29,855 nt of DNA from a virus: positions 1 through 29,855 of the IMG/VR virus record IMGVR_UViG_3300017991_000319. The stretch is one strand, 5' to 3'. Below the pieces are notes generated by a model. That model saw only the letters and a list, made by a program, of their open reading frames with translations, was not told the DNA's origin and did not search any database. Of this stretch, positions 14,642-20,752 are shown piece by piece. The position numbers and the translations under genes were made by a program. The stretch's first letter is position 1; each line of letters starts with the position of its first letter.

Positions 14642-15510
14642 TACAACCTCACAGTCTTGTTACCGATTACCAATTCCAAACCACCCTCGTCTTGCATCGC
14701 CCATTCCGGCAACCGCCACGCATCAGGCGACTCCGGTCCAGGCCAATGGTCCTTAGCCAGGCATTCTGCGTACTGCCGCAGCAACCGCTGGTATTCCTGC
14801 CTGCCATACTCCAGCGCGTCGTCGGCAACGGGAGCTGCCTGAACGCAGTACGGCGGCTTTTTCTCCACCGCAACAATCCACGGTTCCAGAATCTCGCCAG
14901 TGATCTTGGCGTAACCGTCCTGATAAAACGCCATTTGGCGGTAGTAGCCGTAGTTGCGAAAAGAATGTCGGAACTTATTGAGATCCTCCGACGTTTTGAG
15001 ATCGGCAAACCGTGGCAAGCAGAGGCGGTCCATTCTTCCCTTACATAACAGCCCCGTCTCTTCGTCCTCCCAGACTATTGTCACCTCCGAGTCGCCATCC
15101 GAGTGCAGCAGCTTCCTCGCCTTTGCGTGTTCCGCTACGGACTGCGCGACGCCGAGCATCTCGTCGTACGCTGCCTGAGAAATCATTTCTTTGCCAACAT
15201 GCAACGCGCGGAACTGTTCCTCCTGCTCCTGCACCCACTTCGTTCGACTTGTACTGCGTTCCCCGCTCGCCGCGACGTTCTGTTCGTGTTTGGCGAACTT
15301 TGGCATAACAACGTGACGCTGCAGAACGTCGAGCGGCTCAAGGACGGCAATGTGCGCCAACCTGCCGCTTTGAAGCGCATTAGTCTCTTCTTGAGCAGGG
15401 TTCTTACAGTGCTTTGCCGACCGTGCCATCAGCGACAGCTTGCCGTTGTTCACCGCGTCCAATTCGCGGTAATCGTCGAACGGCAGGTTGTGGTAAATGC
15501 CTGGCTTCAT
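14641..15510 (-). CDS. RecE/YqaJ-like PD-(D/E)XK exonuclease, 289 aa
   Basis: The sequence starts with the typical MKPGIYHNLPFDDYRELDAV (small-substrate recognition of DUF3799/RecE C-terminal type). The motifs then follow in order: SGRLAHIAVLEP (Gly/His), a glutamate strand SEVTIVWEDEETGLLCKGR leading to MDRL (Asp), PRFADLKTSED (Asp-x-Lys catalytic pair), and YYRQMAFYQDG (Gln/Tyr motif). The activity is processive 5'-3' degradation of double-stranded DNA, which feeds an annealing protein. No RecT/Red-beta sequence is obvious next to it, so the partner may be one of the unassigned early proteins. AGGAGG precedes the ATG. Confidence 0.88.
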   Translation of the reverse strand: MKPGIYHNLPFDDYRELDAVNNGKLSLMARSAKHCKNPAQEETNALQSGRLAHIAVLEPLDVLQRHVVMPKFAKHEQNVAASGERSTSRTKWVQEQEEQFRALHVGKEMISQAAYDEMLGVAQSVAEHAKARKLLHSDGDSEVTIVWEDEETGLLCKGRMDRLCLPRFADLKTSEDLNKFRHSFRNYGYYRQMAFYQDGYAKITGEILEPWIVAVEKKPPYCVQAAPVADDALEYGRQEYQRLLRQYAECLAKDHWPGPESPDAWRLPEWAMQDEGGLELVIGNKTVRL

Positions 15511-15537
15511 GCCGCGTATGCCTCCTATGTAAAGCCC

Positions 15538-15640
15538 GCCTCAGCCAGCGGCAGCCACGGCAACCACTGGCTGAGTGCAGGCAAACTCCCCGAAGGGTCA
15601 TGGGGAGTGCGTCGCCGCGCTACGCCGCGCAGCGATGATG
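15538..15640 (-). promoter_or_regulatory. structured leader upstream of the exonuclease gene
   Basis: Within a gap of 204 nt three inverted repeats lie close together. CTCAGCCAG ... CTGGCTGAG has a perfect 9-bp stem with an 18-nt loop. ACTCCCC ... GGGGAGT has a 7-bp stem. A third lies in the GCGTCGCCGCG ... CGCGCAGCG area. The first ends about 20 nt upstream of the exonuclease ribosome site. This may be a terminator-like or RNA-level control element; no clear T-run follows. Confidence 0.4.
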
Positions 15641-15714
15641 CTTCCTTCTACCTGCGTGCCCGCTTGTCGCTGAACAGACAGGCTGAGACACACGCGGACT
15701 GGGTTGGGTTGTTG

Positions 15715-16347
15715 TTATTTGTGCGGCGCAGTCGACATCACACCAGATGATGTTTCGCAGCAAATTATTTCGTCAAAACAGTCCCGCCAGTGTGGTAGTT
15801 GCTGGACGTAACAATTGTCGATGACCACAAACATGTCGCCGCTGCCGTTAGACTTACATTTGCTTATGGTGTGATTCAAATCAAAAAGGCTTGCACAAGC
15901 ACGCGACACGTCGGCCCACGACTCAAAAGAATTACTGCGCCGCGACGGGATCATTGTTCTGGATGCGATCTGCATTGCATCGACGCCAGCAATAATGCCA
16001 AACTCTTGTCCACTTCGCGTCCTTTGGCACACAAACACATGCGGCATCCCAAACACAGCCGCCTCGCAACACGCACTCCAGAAAGGCACTGCTTCGATTG
16101 CAAAGTCGCTGTCGTCTCCCCATCTGCATGTTTTTGCGTCGAACCGAATGACATGTTGCTGGTTATAAGCGACTCGATCCGCGCGTGTCCGTATCAGGTG
16201 GGCGCCGACCGTATCGACGAACCGCAGGTCTTTAGCGCATTCGTTCTGGTGATATTCCAACGAGCAGACGGTGTAGCCAAACGACTTTAGATATTCGCTA
16301 GCTCGCAGTTCCAACTTTGCGTGGTTTGGGTCACTCGTCGACGGCAT
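15715..16347 (-). CDS. putative PD-(D/E)XK-type nuclease-like protein, 210 aa
   Basis: The protein starts with a helix containing LELRASEYLKSFGYTVCSLE. The block RTRADRVAYNQQHVIRFDAK then gives an Asp, a beta strand and a D-A-K-T pair in the arrangement of restriction-like nuclease cores, and WGDDSDFAIEAVPFW follows. The match is suggestive, not complete. AAGGAG lies upstream at good spacing, and the start overlaps the methyltransferase stop by 17 nt. Next to a methyltransferase it might be a restriction-type partner, or a recombination nuclease acting with the exonuclease downstream. Confidence 0.6.
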   Translation of the reverse strand: MPSTSDPNHAKLELRASEYLKSFGYTVCSLEYHQNECAKDLRFVDTVGAHLIRTRADRVAYNQQHVIRFDAKTCRWGDDSDFAIEAVPFWSACCEAAVFGMPHVFVCQRTRSGQEFGIIAGVDAMQIASRTMIPSRRSNSFESWADVSRACASLFDLNHTISKCKSNGSGDMFVVIDNCYVQQLPHWRDCFDEIICCETSSGVMSTAPHK

Positions 16348-17566
16348 TGAAACGCTCCTTCGCTACGTTCAACGCCTCAGCGTCCACGTCGCACGTAAGA
16401 AAGTTGCGGCCGACAGATCGGCATGCCATTGCCGTCGTCCCGCCGCCACAAAACGGGTCAAACACTATTCCGTCCGGCTCCGCTAGTAAGTCGACGTAGT
16501 ACGCCGCCTCGACGACGGACTGCTGCCAGTCGTGTGCAGACTTCTCGCGCTGTGACACCACCGAGTCGTTGACGAAGACCTGGGTGTTGAATCTCGTGCC
16601 ACCCTTGACGAACCACAGCATCGGTTTCCAGGTGACGACGATGCCGCTGCGTTGCATGCGGGAGCATTGGCCGGTGTGGATGCACCCAAGTAGCCAGAAG
16701 AATCGCAGGCCAGCGGGCTTCATTGCCTCAAGAATCTGCGGCACTAAGGCGTGTCCGCAGTAGGCAATCAGACTTCCTCCATCGACCAAGACCCTCGCTG
16801 CCACCTCAGCTAGTCGTCCGTAGTCTGGCACGTACTCCGTGAAGTAGGGCGGATCGGTAAAGATCAGGTCGACAGAATTGTCTTTGAGGTGGTCCGTCGC
16901 CACCTGCACAAAGTCGCCGGGCACGAACCGTTCGTCGGCAATGGCCTGGCCAACCGCCGCAATCTCCTTGCGTGCCTCCTTGCGTTCTTGTTCCTTTTTG
17001 GCGCGGCGAACGACATTGGAAATCGCCATCTGGCTAACCTTAAGGTCAGCCGCCACCTTCTGTTGTGGTTCCCCCGCAGCAACACGCTCTGCGGCAATTC
17101 GCTGCGCGTCGGCGTTGAGCTTGACCCTAGCGTCAGGTTTAAAAGTAATATGACCCTTCATAATACTTTTAAACCATTTGGAAACAGTCGTTTGATCAAC
17201 GCCCAACGACCTGGCGACTTTCTCTTGCGTCCAAATTTTCGGGTCTGATTCGCGCCACGCTTTCGCCATCCGTTTCATTTTAGATAGCGTTTCGCGCTTC
17301 TGATCTGGCGACAGGTTGCGTCGGGCAAAGTTGGACCGAATCACAAACGCCTGCTTCTCCTCGTCCGACAATCCCGCAATCACTTTGTGCGGCGCGTTCT
17401 TGTCGATCCTGAATCGGTTATGCCCGTCAAGTATCGTGCCGCCCTCGTCCACCAGGATTGGCGCGACGACGCCATTCTGTTTAATGTCCAACTTCAGTGC
17501 GTCGAATTCCTCGGTCGACAGTGGTGGCAGCAACGCCTCAAAGTCAGGATTCACCTTAATATTCAA
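16331..17566 (-). CDS. ParB-domain DNA methyltransferase, 411 aa
   Basis: The N-terminal ParB/Srx-like domain has FDALKLDIKQNGVVAPILVD and GTILDGHNRFR (residues 43-53). It is followed by two helix-turn-helix regions (EKVARSLGVDQTTVSKWF; QQKVAADLKVSQMAISNVVR). The C-terminal domain has TDPPYFTEY (motif IV, residues 237-245) before FDPFCGGGTTAMAC (motif I, about 369-382), the beta-class order of N4-cytosine/N6-adenine methyltransferases. TTG is the start, with GAAAGGA upstream. Methylation could protect phage DNA or regulate transcription. It lies directly downstream of the longest NNGCC array, so its DNA-binding part is one candidate reader of the array. Confidence 0.88.
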   Translation of the reverse strand: MNIKVNPDFEALLPPLSTEEFDALKLDIKQNGVVAPILVDEGGTILDGHNRFRIDKNAPHKVIAGLSDEEKQAFVIRSNFARRNLSPDQKRETLSKMKRMAKAWRESDPKIWTQEKVARSLGVDQTTVSKWFKSIMKGHITFKPDARVKLNADAQRIAAERVAAGEPQQKVAADLKVSQMAISNVVRRAKKEQERKEARKEIAAVGQAIADERFVPGDFVQVATDHLKDNSVDLIFTDPPYFTEYVPDYGRLAEVAARVLVDGGSLIAYCGHALVPQILEAMKPAGLRFFWLLGCIHTGQCSRMQRSGIVVTWKPMLWFVKGGTRFNTQVFVNDSVVSQREKSAHDWQQSVVEAAYYVDLLAEPDGIVFDPFCGGGTTAMACRSVGRNFLTCDVDAEALNVAKERFNAVDE

Positions 17567-17642
17567 CTGTGCGTCCTTTCGTGTTATCTCCGCGACACAA
17601 CAACTCAGCGGATGCCTGAGCTGCGTCAGTCATTGTCATCCC

Positions 17643-17981
17643 CAGCCCGGCCCTGCCGCGCCACGCCCTGCCCCGCCTGCCACGCCACGCCAAGCCTGCC
17701 ATGCCCTGCCCAGCCTTGCCAGGCCCTGCCCCGCCCAGCCGCGCCCGGCCGCGCCGCGCCCGGCCGCGTCATGCCAGGCCTGCCTCGCCAAGCCCTGCCA
17801 AGCCCTGCCAGGCCCAGCCGCGCCGCGCCTGGCCTGCCGCGCCCCGCCATGCCGCGCCATGCCTCGCCTGGCCCAGCCAGGCCTGCCGTGCCCCGCCCGT
17901 GCCCTGCCCCGCCTGCCACGCCACGCCAAGCCGCGCCGAGCCACGCCAAGCCTCGCCCGGCCCAGCCTCGCCACGCCTGCC
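17643..17981 (-). repeat. NNGCC (GGCNN) degenerate pentamer array 1, about 69 units
   Basis: The whole stretch parses by hand into pentamers NNGCC with seven TGCC tetramers and one six-base unit. Only one unit has a damaged core (GCGTC). GCC is constant while NN varies. The array begins 3 nt after the TGA stop of 17985-18470 and ends about 75 nt before the methyltransferase start. A 32-nt block occurs twice exactly (17665-17696 and 17901-17932). The rest of the 418-nt gap (17567-17642) holds the methyltransferase ribosome site and no gene. It is stop-free in most frames, so translated frames here are not evidence of genes. Confidence 0.9.
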
Positions 17982-17984
17982 ACA

Positions 17985-18470
17985 TCACACCTGGATCGTT
18001 TCCTGCGCCTCCGCAGCAGCACGGAACACGATCGCCAGCTCTTGCAGGTCGCGATAACGACGCTGCCACCCCACCAACTCTCGCAATGCCCGCGACAAAC
18101 GCTCCGCTCGAGCGTCTGGGTCCGCCATGATCTCGTCGATCGAGCGGTACACGTTCCGCGTCTTCAACTCCGCGCTGGGAGCTCGCACCACCTCGTAGAC
18201 GCGCTGCGGACGGTCTGTCTTCAGCTCGGAGCGAATCACATGGATCGAACGCAGCAGACTGCGCGCTTGAGTTAGGCGGTACTCGTGAGCCGCCGTCGGG
18301 TCGTCCCACTCGAATTCATGGTGCAGCGGGTTGCGCTTAGCTGCTGCCGCTTGCAGTACCGTCTCCGCAGTCGCCTCGCCGTCGTGCTTGGCGCGCACGC
18401 GCTCCACTTCGCGATAAGCCGTTTCTGCATCCACCTTGAACTGTGATCCAGACTTCCAAACGATCTTCAT
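17985..18470 (-). CDS. conserved phage protein of unknown function, 161 aa
   Basis: The ATG at 18470 is chosen because GGAGG lies 5 nt before it; a GTG one codon upstream is also in frame. Sections such as AKRNPLHHEFEWDDPTAAHE and EYRLTQARSLLRSI, and the C-terminal VYRSIDEIMADPDARAERLS, are of a type that recurs in phages beside recombination or early genes. The protein is helical and charged. It is flanked by pentamer arrays on both sides, and array 1 begins 3 nt after its stop. Function unknown. Confidence 0.78.
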   Translation of the reverse strand: MKIVWKSGSQFKVDAETAYREVERVRAKHDGEATAETVLQAAAAKRNPLHHEFEWDDPTAAHEYRLTQARSLLRSIHVIRSELKTDRPQRVYEVVRAPSAELKTRNVYRSIDEIMADPDARAERLSRALRELVGWQRRYRDLQELAIVFRAAAEAQETIQV

Positions 18471-18499
18471 CACTTCCTCCTGTTAGTGAAAAACAATCC

Positions 18500-18748
18500 T
18501 TGCCCGCCCCGCCTGCCCCGCCAAGCCACGCCACGCCCAGCCACGCCCTGCCACGCCGAGCCTGGCCGAGCCCTGCCCCGCCTGCCACGCCCTGCCAGGC
18601 CCCGCCGCGCCACGCCCGGCCCCGCCTGCCACGCCATGCCGCGCCAAGCCACGCCCTGCCAAGCCCTGCCGTGCCAAGCCATGCCTGCCACGCCATGCCG
18701 CGCCAAGCCAAGCCCGGCCTCGACAAGACTCGCCGCGCCTGCCAAACC
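18500..18748 (-). repeat. NNGCC (GGCNN) degenerate pentamer array 2, about 50 units
   Basis: It has the same build as array 1: NNGCC pentamers, five TGCC tetramers and one CGCC. Three units close to the stop codon of 18749-19429 have decayed cores (TCGAC, AAGAC, AAACC), and the stop codon itself lies in the phase of the repeat (CTAGCC). A 28-nt block is duplicated exactly (18624-18651 and 18683-18710). The far end stops about 30 nt before the ribosome site of the next gene. The leading TTGCC unit is shared with array 3. Confidence 0.9.
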
Positions 18749-19429
18749 CTAGCCGATCTCTTCCTCAGTTACCGGCTCTGTCGTGTCCACTTCGAAACGC
18801 CCATAGTCGCCGCCCTTCTCAGGCCGCCACTCGCCGATGCCCACGCCAAAGCCTGCGCGGTTCACCAGGTTGATGAGCTCATTCACCGTCAGCAGTTCGC
18901 GGTCCAACTCCCACGTTACGCCTGCCGACCAGCGGTAGAAGTAGGGCCGATAGCGCAGGTCCGTCGAACCCATGCCCACGCGAACGCAGTCCTCGCGAAT
19001 CTCCGGTTCGTCGCAGTCCATTGGCAAAACGGCGTTACGGTCCTTCACTTCAAGGAACAACGCCTTACGCACCAGCGTTTTTTCCACGCCGATGTCCTTG
19101 TGGGCCGCACTGATCACCGCCGACTTCAACGCCATAGCCGGGATGCCGTACTTGCCGTCCTCTGTGTAGTAGGCCGCCCGCTCGCCCTCGCCTTGCGGGT
19201 CACGCACGTCGCGGTTCTTCGACTTCTTGCCGGCGTGCTTGTCGCGCATCATCTGTTTTGCCTTCTCGTCCCAAGCGTGCTGGATCAGCGGCGACGTGCC
19301 GACGATCCGCATGTGTACGCGGGCCTTTTTGATCGGCTTTAGCTTCGCCTGCCCATCGCCGTTGTCGCTTGGCAGCAACTTTGCGATGCGATTCTGCGTA
19401 ACAGCCGTCTTGTTTTTGCTCGTAGCCAT
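18749..19429 (-). CDS. conserved early phage protein, 226 aa
   Basis: GAGGGAAG precedes the ATG. The N-terminus is basic and disordered (MATSKNKTAVTQNRIAK). A beta-rich core follows (KKARVHMRIVGTSPLIQHAW; KYGIPAMALKSAVISAAHKD). The C-terminal GFGVGIGEWRPEKGGDYGRF is a Gly-rich loop typical of a conserved phage family that I have seen near recombination genes but cannot name functionally. It is a candidate for the missing annealing or DNA-binding partner of the exonuclease, on context alone. It is flanked on both sides by pentamer arrays; its stop abuts array 2. Confidence 0.78.
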   Translation of the reverse strand: MATSKNKTAVTQNRIAKLLPSDNGDGQAKLKPIKKARVHMRIVGTSPLIQHAWDEKAKQMMRDKHAGKKSKNRDVRDPQGEGERAAYYTEDGKYGIPAMALKSAVISAAHKDIGVEKTLVRKALFLEVKDRNAVLPMDCDEPEIREDCVRVGMGSTDLRYRPYFYRWSAGVTWELDRELLTVNELINLVNRAGFGVGIGEWRPEKGGDYGRFEVDTTEPVTEEEIG

Positions 19430-19491
19430 CGTTCTTCCCTCAGTTCAAAATGCGCTGCGAATAAATGCGGCTCGCAGCTTGCCGCGTTGTA

Positions 19492-19668
19492 TTGCCTGCC
19501 ATGCCACGCCCGGCCCCGCCCAGCCGCGCCAAGCCACGCCATGCCCAGCCGAGCCAAGCCACGCCATGCCAAGCCACGCGCGGCCGCGCCTGGCCTGCCT
19601 CGCCGCGCCTCGCCACGCCAGGCCTGGCCTCGCCCCGCCCAGCCGCGCCGCGCCGTGCCTGCCATGCC
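19492..19668 (-). repeat. NNGCC (GGCNN) degenerate pentamer array 3, about 36 units
   Basis: This is the shortest of the three arrays. It parses as NNGCC pentamers with three TGCC tetramers and one damaged unit (ACGCG). A 15-nt block AAGCCACGCCATGCC occurs twice. It starts 3 nt after the TGA that ends the small membrane-peptide ORF at 19672, exactly the spacing seen for array 1. It ends about 62 nt before the start of 18749-19429; the 19430-19491 interval holds that gene's ribosome site. Confidence 0.9.
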
Positions 19669-19671
19669 GAA

Positions 19672-19752
19672 TCAAACAGCCTCCCACACCCAGCCAATCA
19701 GCTTGAAGATTCCGGCCCAGAGACCGGCGGCCCAGAGGCAAACGACCAGCAT
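19672..19752 (-). CDS. tiny membrane peptide, 26 aa
   Basis: The ORF encodes MLVVCLWAAGLWAGIFKLIG plus a short WVWEAV end, a single Trp-rich hydrophobic span with one Lys and one Glu. It overlaps the end of 19698-19994 in another frame and has no strong ribosome site, so it would depend on coupling. Its reality is supported by the array: array 3 starts 3 nt after its TGA, just as array 1 starts 3 nt after a gene's stop. Without that, chance would be a fair explanation. It could be a small holin-like, superinfection or regulatory membrane peptide. Confidence 0.5.
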   Translation of the reverse strand: MLVVCLWAAGLWAGIFKLIGWVWEAV

Positions 19753-19994
19753 CCCGACTGCGGGTCCAAAGTCGCGTTGGGAAGAGTGCCGGTCTTGGAA
19801 TTCAAGAAATCGACAAACTCCCGGCCGACCAAATCGCGCGCCATCCTGACGTACTCCCACGCCAGCCCGCTGCGCTCGTCGTCGCTTACCGACATATGCC
19901 ACGCGAACAGTTCCTGCAGCTCGTCGTGGTGGTGCTGCGTAGCGTCGAGGCTCGCTGCGTAGTCTTCCCAAATTGCGCGTGCTCGATCGTCCAT
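19698..19994 (-). CDS. hypothetical early protein, 98 aa
   Basis: The start overlaps the upstream stop as TGATG, with AAGGAG at 9 nt. The protein is helical and acidic (DRARAIWEDYAASLDATQHH; LAWEYVRMARDLVGREFVDF). It has a Ser/Pro-rich tail (ASGPPVSGPESSS) that is encoded where the hydrophobic peptide ORF overlaps in another frame. The low-complexity tail suggests that this end is constrained by the overlapping frame. Family unknown. Confidence 0.7.
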   Translation of the reverse strand: MDDRARAIWEDYAASLDATQHHHDELQELFAWHMSVSDDERSGLAWEYVRMARDLVGREFVDFLNSKTGTLPNATLDPQSGCWSFASGPPVSGPESSS

Positions 19995-20296
19995 CAGTTA
20001 TGCTCCTTTCGTTTTTTGGCATTTGCTTCCCACTCCTTTGCCTCTTCCAGCGTGATCCAATCGCAAAAGTTGGCGTGAACAACTTCCACCGAATGGCCGT
20101 TTTTTATGAGTCCGCGCGCAACGCCCACATAGCCTTCGCCAAACGCGGTGCGCTCAATCGCGGGACGTGGCTTGCGCGGAAAAAGAATGCTGCGTACCGT
20201 CGCAGCGTCGAGCCCGCGTATCTCGCAGATCGCGTCGACATGAAAACCGACCGCGTAGTCGCGGCGCACTGCCGCCGCAGTTGCTGGGTGCGTCAT
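19994..20296 (-). CDS. hypothetical early protein, first gene of the operon, 100 aa
   Basis: The start MTHPATAAAVRRDYAVGFHV is preceded by GGAGG at good spacing; upstream in-frame codons lack a better site. The centre (ICEIRGLDAATVRSILFPRK) looks like a helix-turn-helix with a basic flank. The C-terminal part reads FCDWITLEEAKEWEANAKKR. It may bind DNA. It is the first gene after the repressor terminator, so it is probably the first early gene; a promoter between 20297 and 20440 is required but not certain. Confidence 0.7.
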   Translation of the reverse strand: MTHPATAAAVRRDYAVGFHVDAICEIRGLDAATVRSILFPRKPRPAIERTAFGEGYVGVARGLIKNGHSVEVVHANFCDWITLEEAKEWEANAKKRKEHN

Positions 20297-20368
20297 CGTG
20301 CCTCCGTGCCGCAGTCCGCCCAACTGCTGGCGTCGATCAGTGAAGGCTTTCCGATTTGCAAGACGCGC

Positions 20369-20408
20369 AAAAAGAAAGCCGACGTGCCACTATTTGCGAC
20401 ACGTCGGC
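20369..20408 (-). terminator. intrinsic terminator downstream of the repressor gene
   Basis: GCCGACGTG (20378-20386) pairs perfectly with CACGTCGGC (20400-20408) around a 13-nt loop, and on the minus strand the stem is followed by TTTCTTTTT. This is a textbook rho-independent terminator for transcription coming from the repressor gene. Confidence 0.8.
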
Positions 20409-20411
20409 AAG

Positions 20412-20439
20412 TCTATCGGATGATTGACTAGACAATCAA
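20412..20439 (-). promoter_or_regulatory. 18-bp near-palindrome with possible minus-strand promoter
   Basis: TGATTG and CAATCA flank a TCTAGT centre at 20421-20438, symmetric at 16 of 18 positions; it is a candidate operator for the repressor. On the minus strand TTGATT and TAGACT are 18 nt apart, a plausible -35/-10 pair, but such a transcript would start at the edge of the terminator hairpin. That is an unusual arrangement, and early transcription may be controlled here by repression and termination together. Confidence 0.4.
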
Positions 20440-20442
20440 TAG

Positions 20443-20673
20443 CTAGACGCGAATTTTTTCAGAAATTAGGTCTTTGGGGTCGACGCCCAGCGCCTCAGCC
20501 GCCTTTTCCAGGCTGTCAAAACCAGGGTTGCGAAACCCGGTCAGCAAGTGCGACACGTACTGTTTCTTGACGCCCATTGCGTTGGCGAGGTCAGTCTGCG
20601 ACCACTCCAGCTCGCTCAGCCGCTCGCGCACACGCATGCGAAATAGCTCTGCTAATTTAGTTGCCATATCCAT
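20443..20673 (-). CDS. XRE/Cro-CI family repressor, 76 aa
   Basis: The protein is a single helix-turn-helix domain. RERLSELEWSQTDLANAMGV gives helices 1-2, and VKKQYVSHLLTGFRNPGFDS gives the recognition helix and turn. It ends EKAAEALGVDPKDLISEKI as in small XRE proteins. There is no C-terminal dimerisation/peptidase domain, so it would not be RecA-cleaved in the lambda way. It may be Cro-like or an HTH-only immunity repressor. The start could be the ATG at 20673 or the one at 20667. Its promoter overlaps one of the palindromes upstream, suggesting autoregulation. Confidence 0.85.
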   Translation of the reverse strand: MDMATKLAELFRMRVRERLSELEWSQTDLANAMGVKKQYVSHLLTGFRNPGFDSLEKAAEALGVDPKDLISEKIRV

Positions 20674-20680
20674 GCCCCGA

Positions 20681-20708
20681 AGTATATCATTGGATTGACG
20701 ACATGCAA
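20681..20708 (-). promoter_or_regulatory. candidate repressor promoter
   Basis: On the minus strand TTGCAT (20708-20703) and TATACT (20686-20681) are 16 nt apart. Transcription would start at or next to the repressor ATG, so the mRNA could be leaderless or very short-leadered. The -35 region overlaps the palindrome GACATGCAATGTC (20700-20712), which fits autoregulation. Confidence 0.45.
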
Positions 20709-20747
20709 TGTCCAGCAATGGACTGGAAATGTTGTCCGTTGGCGGAC
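20700..20747. promoter_or_regulatory. cluster of three palindromes, candidate operators or integrase arm sites
   Basis: Three palindromes lie within 48 bp: GACATGCAATGTC (20700-20712), GTCCAGCAATGGAC (20710-20723) and GTCCGTTGGCGGAC (20734-20747). The last two share GTCC-x6-GGAC with centres 24 bp apart. They lie between the repressor start and the tRNA-like element, so they may be repressor operators or arm-type sites for the integrase. Confidence 0.5.
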
Positions 20748-20752
20748 CGGAG

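Noticed and set aside
17643-17981. G-quadruplex element
   Set aside because: GGCNN repeats could give only two-layer quadruplexes and GGG runs are avoided; the constant C in each triplet is not explained by this model.
17316-18726. Long open frames on both strands across the pentamer arrays, with Gly/Ala/Arg/Trp or Pro/Cys-rich repeat products
   Set aside because: The arrays lack TA, so almost every frame is open. The products are simply 15-nt periodic readings of NNGCC and have no independent support as genes.
17643-19668. CRISPR array
   Set aside because: There are no conserved direct repeats of 20-40 nt with unique spacers; the period is 5 nt and no cas genes are present.
19440-19962. 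Proline/alanine-rich frames around array 3
   Set aside because: The same artefact of the repeat; no ribosome sites, and the frames run across well-supported genes.
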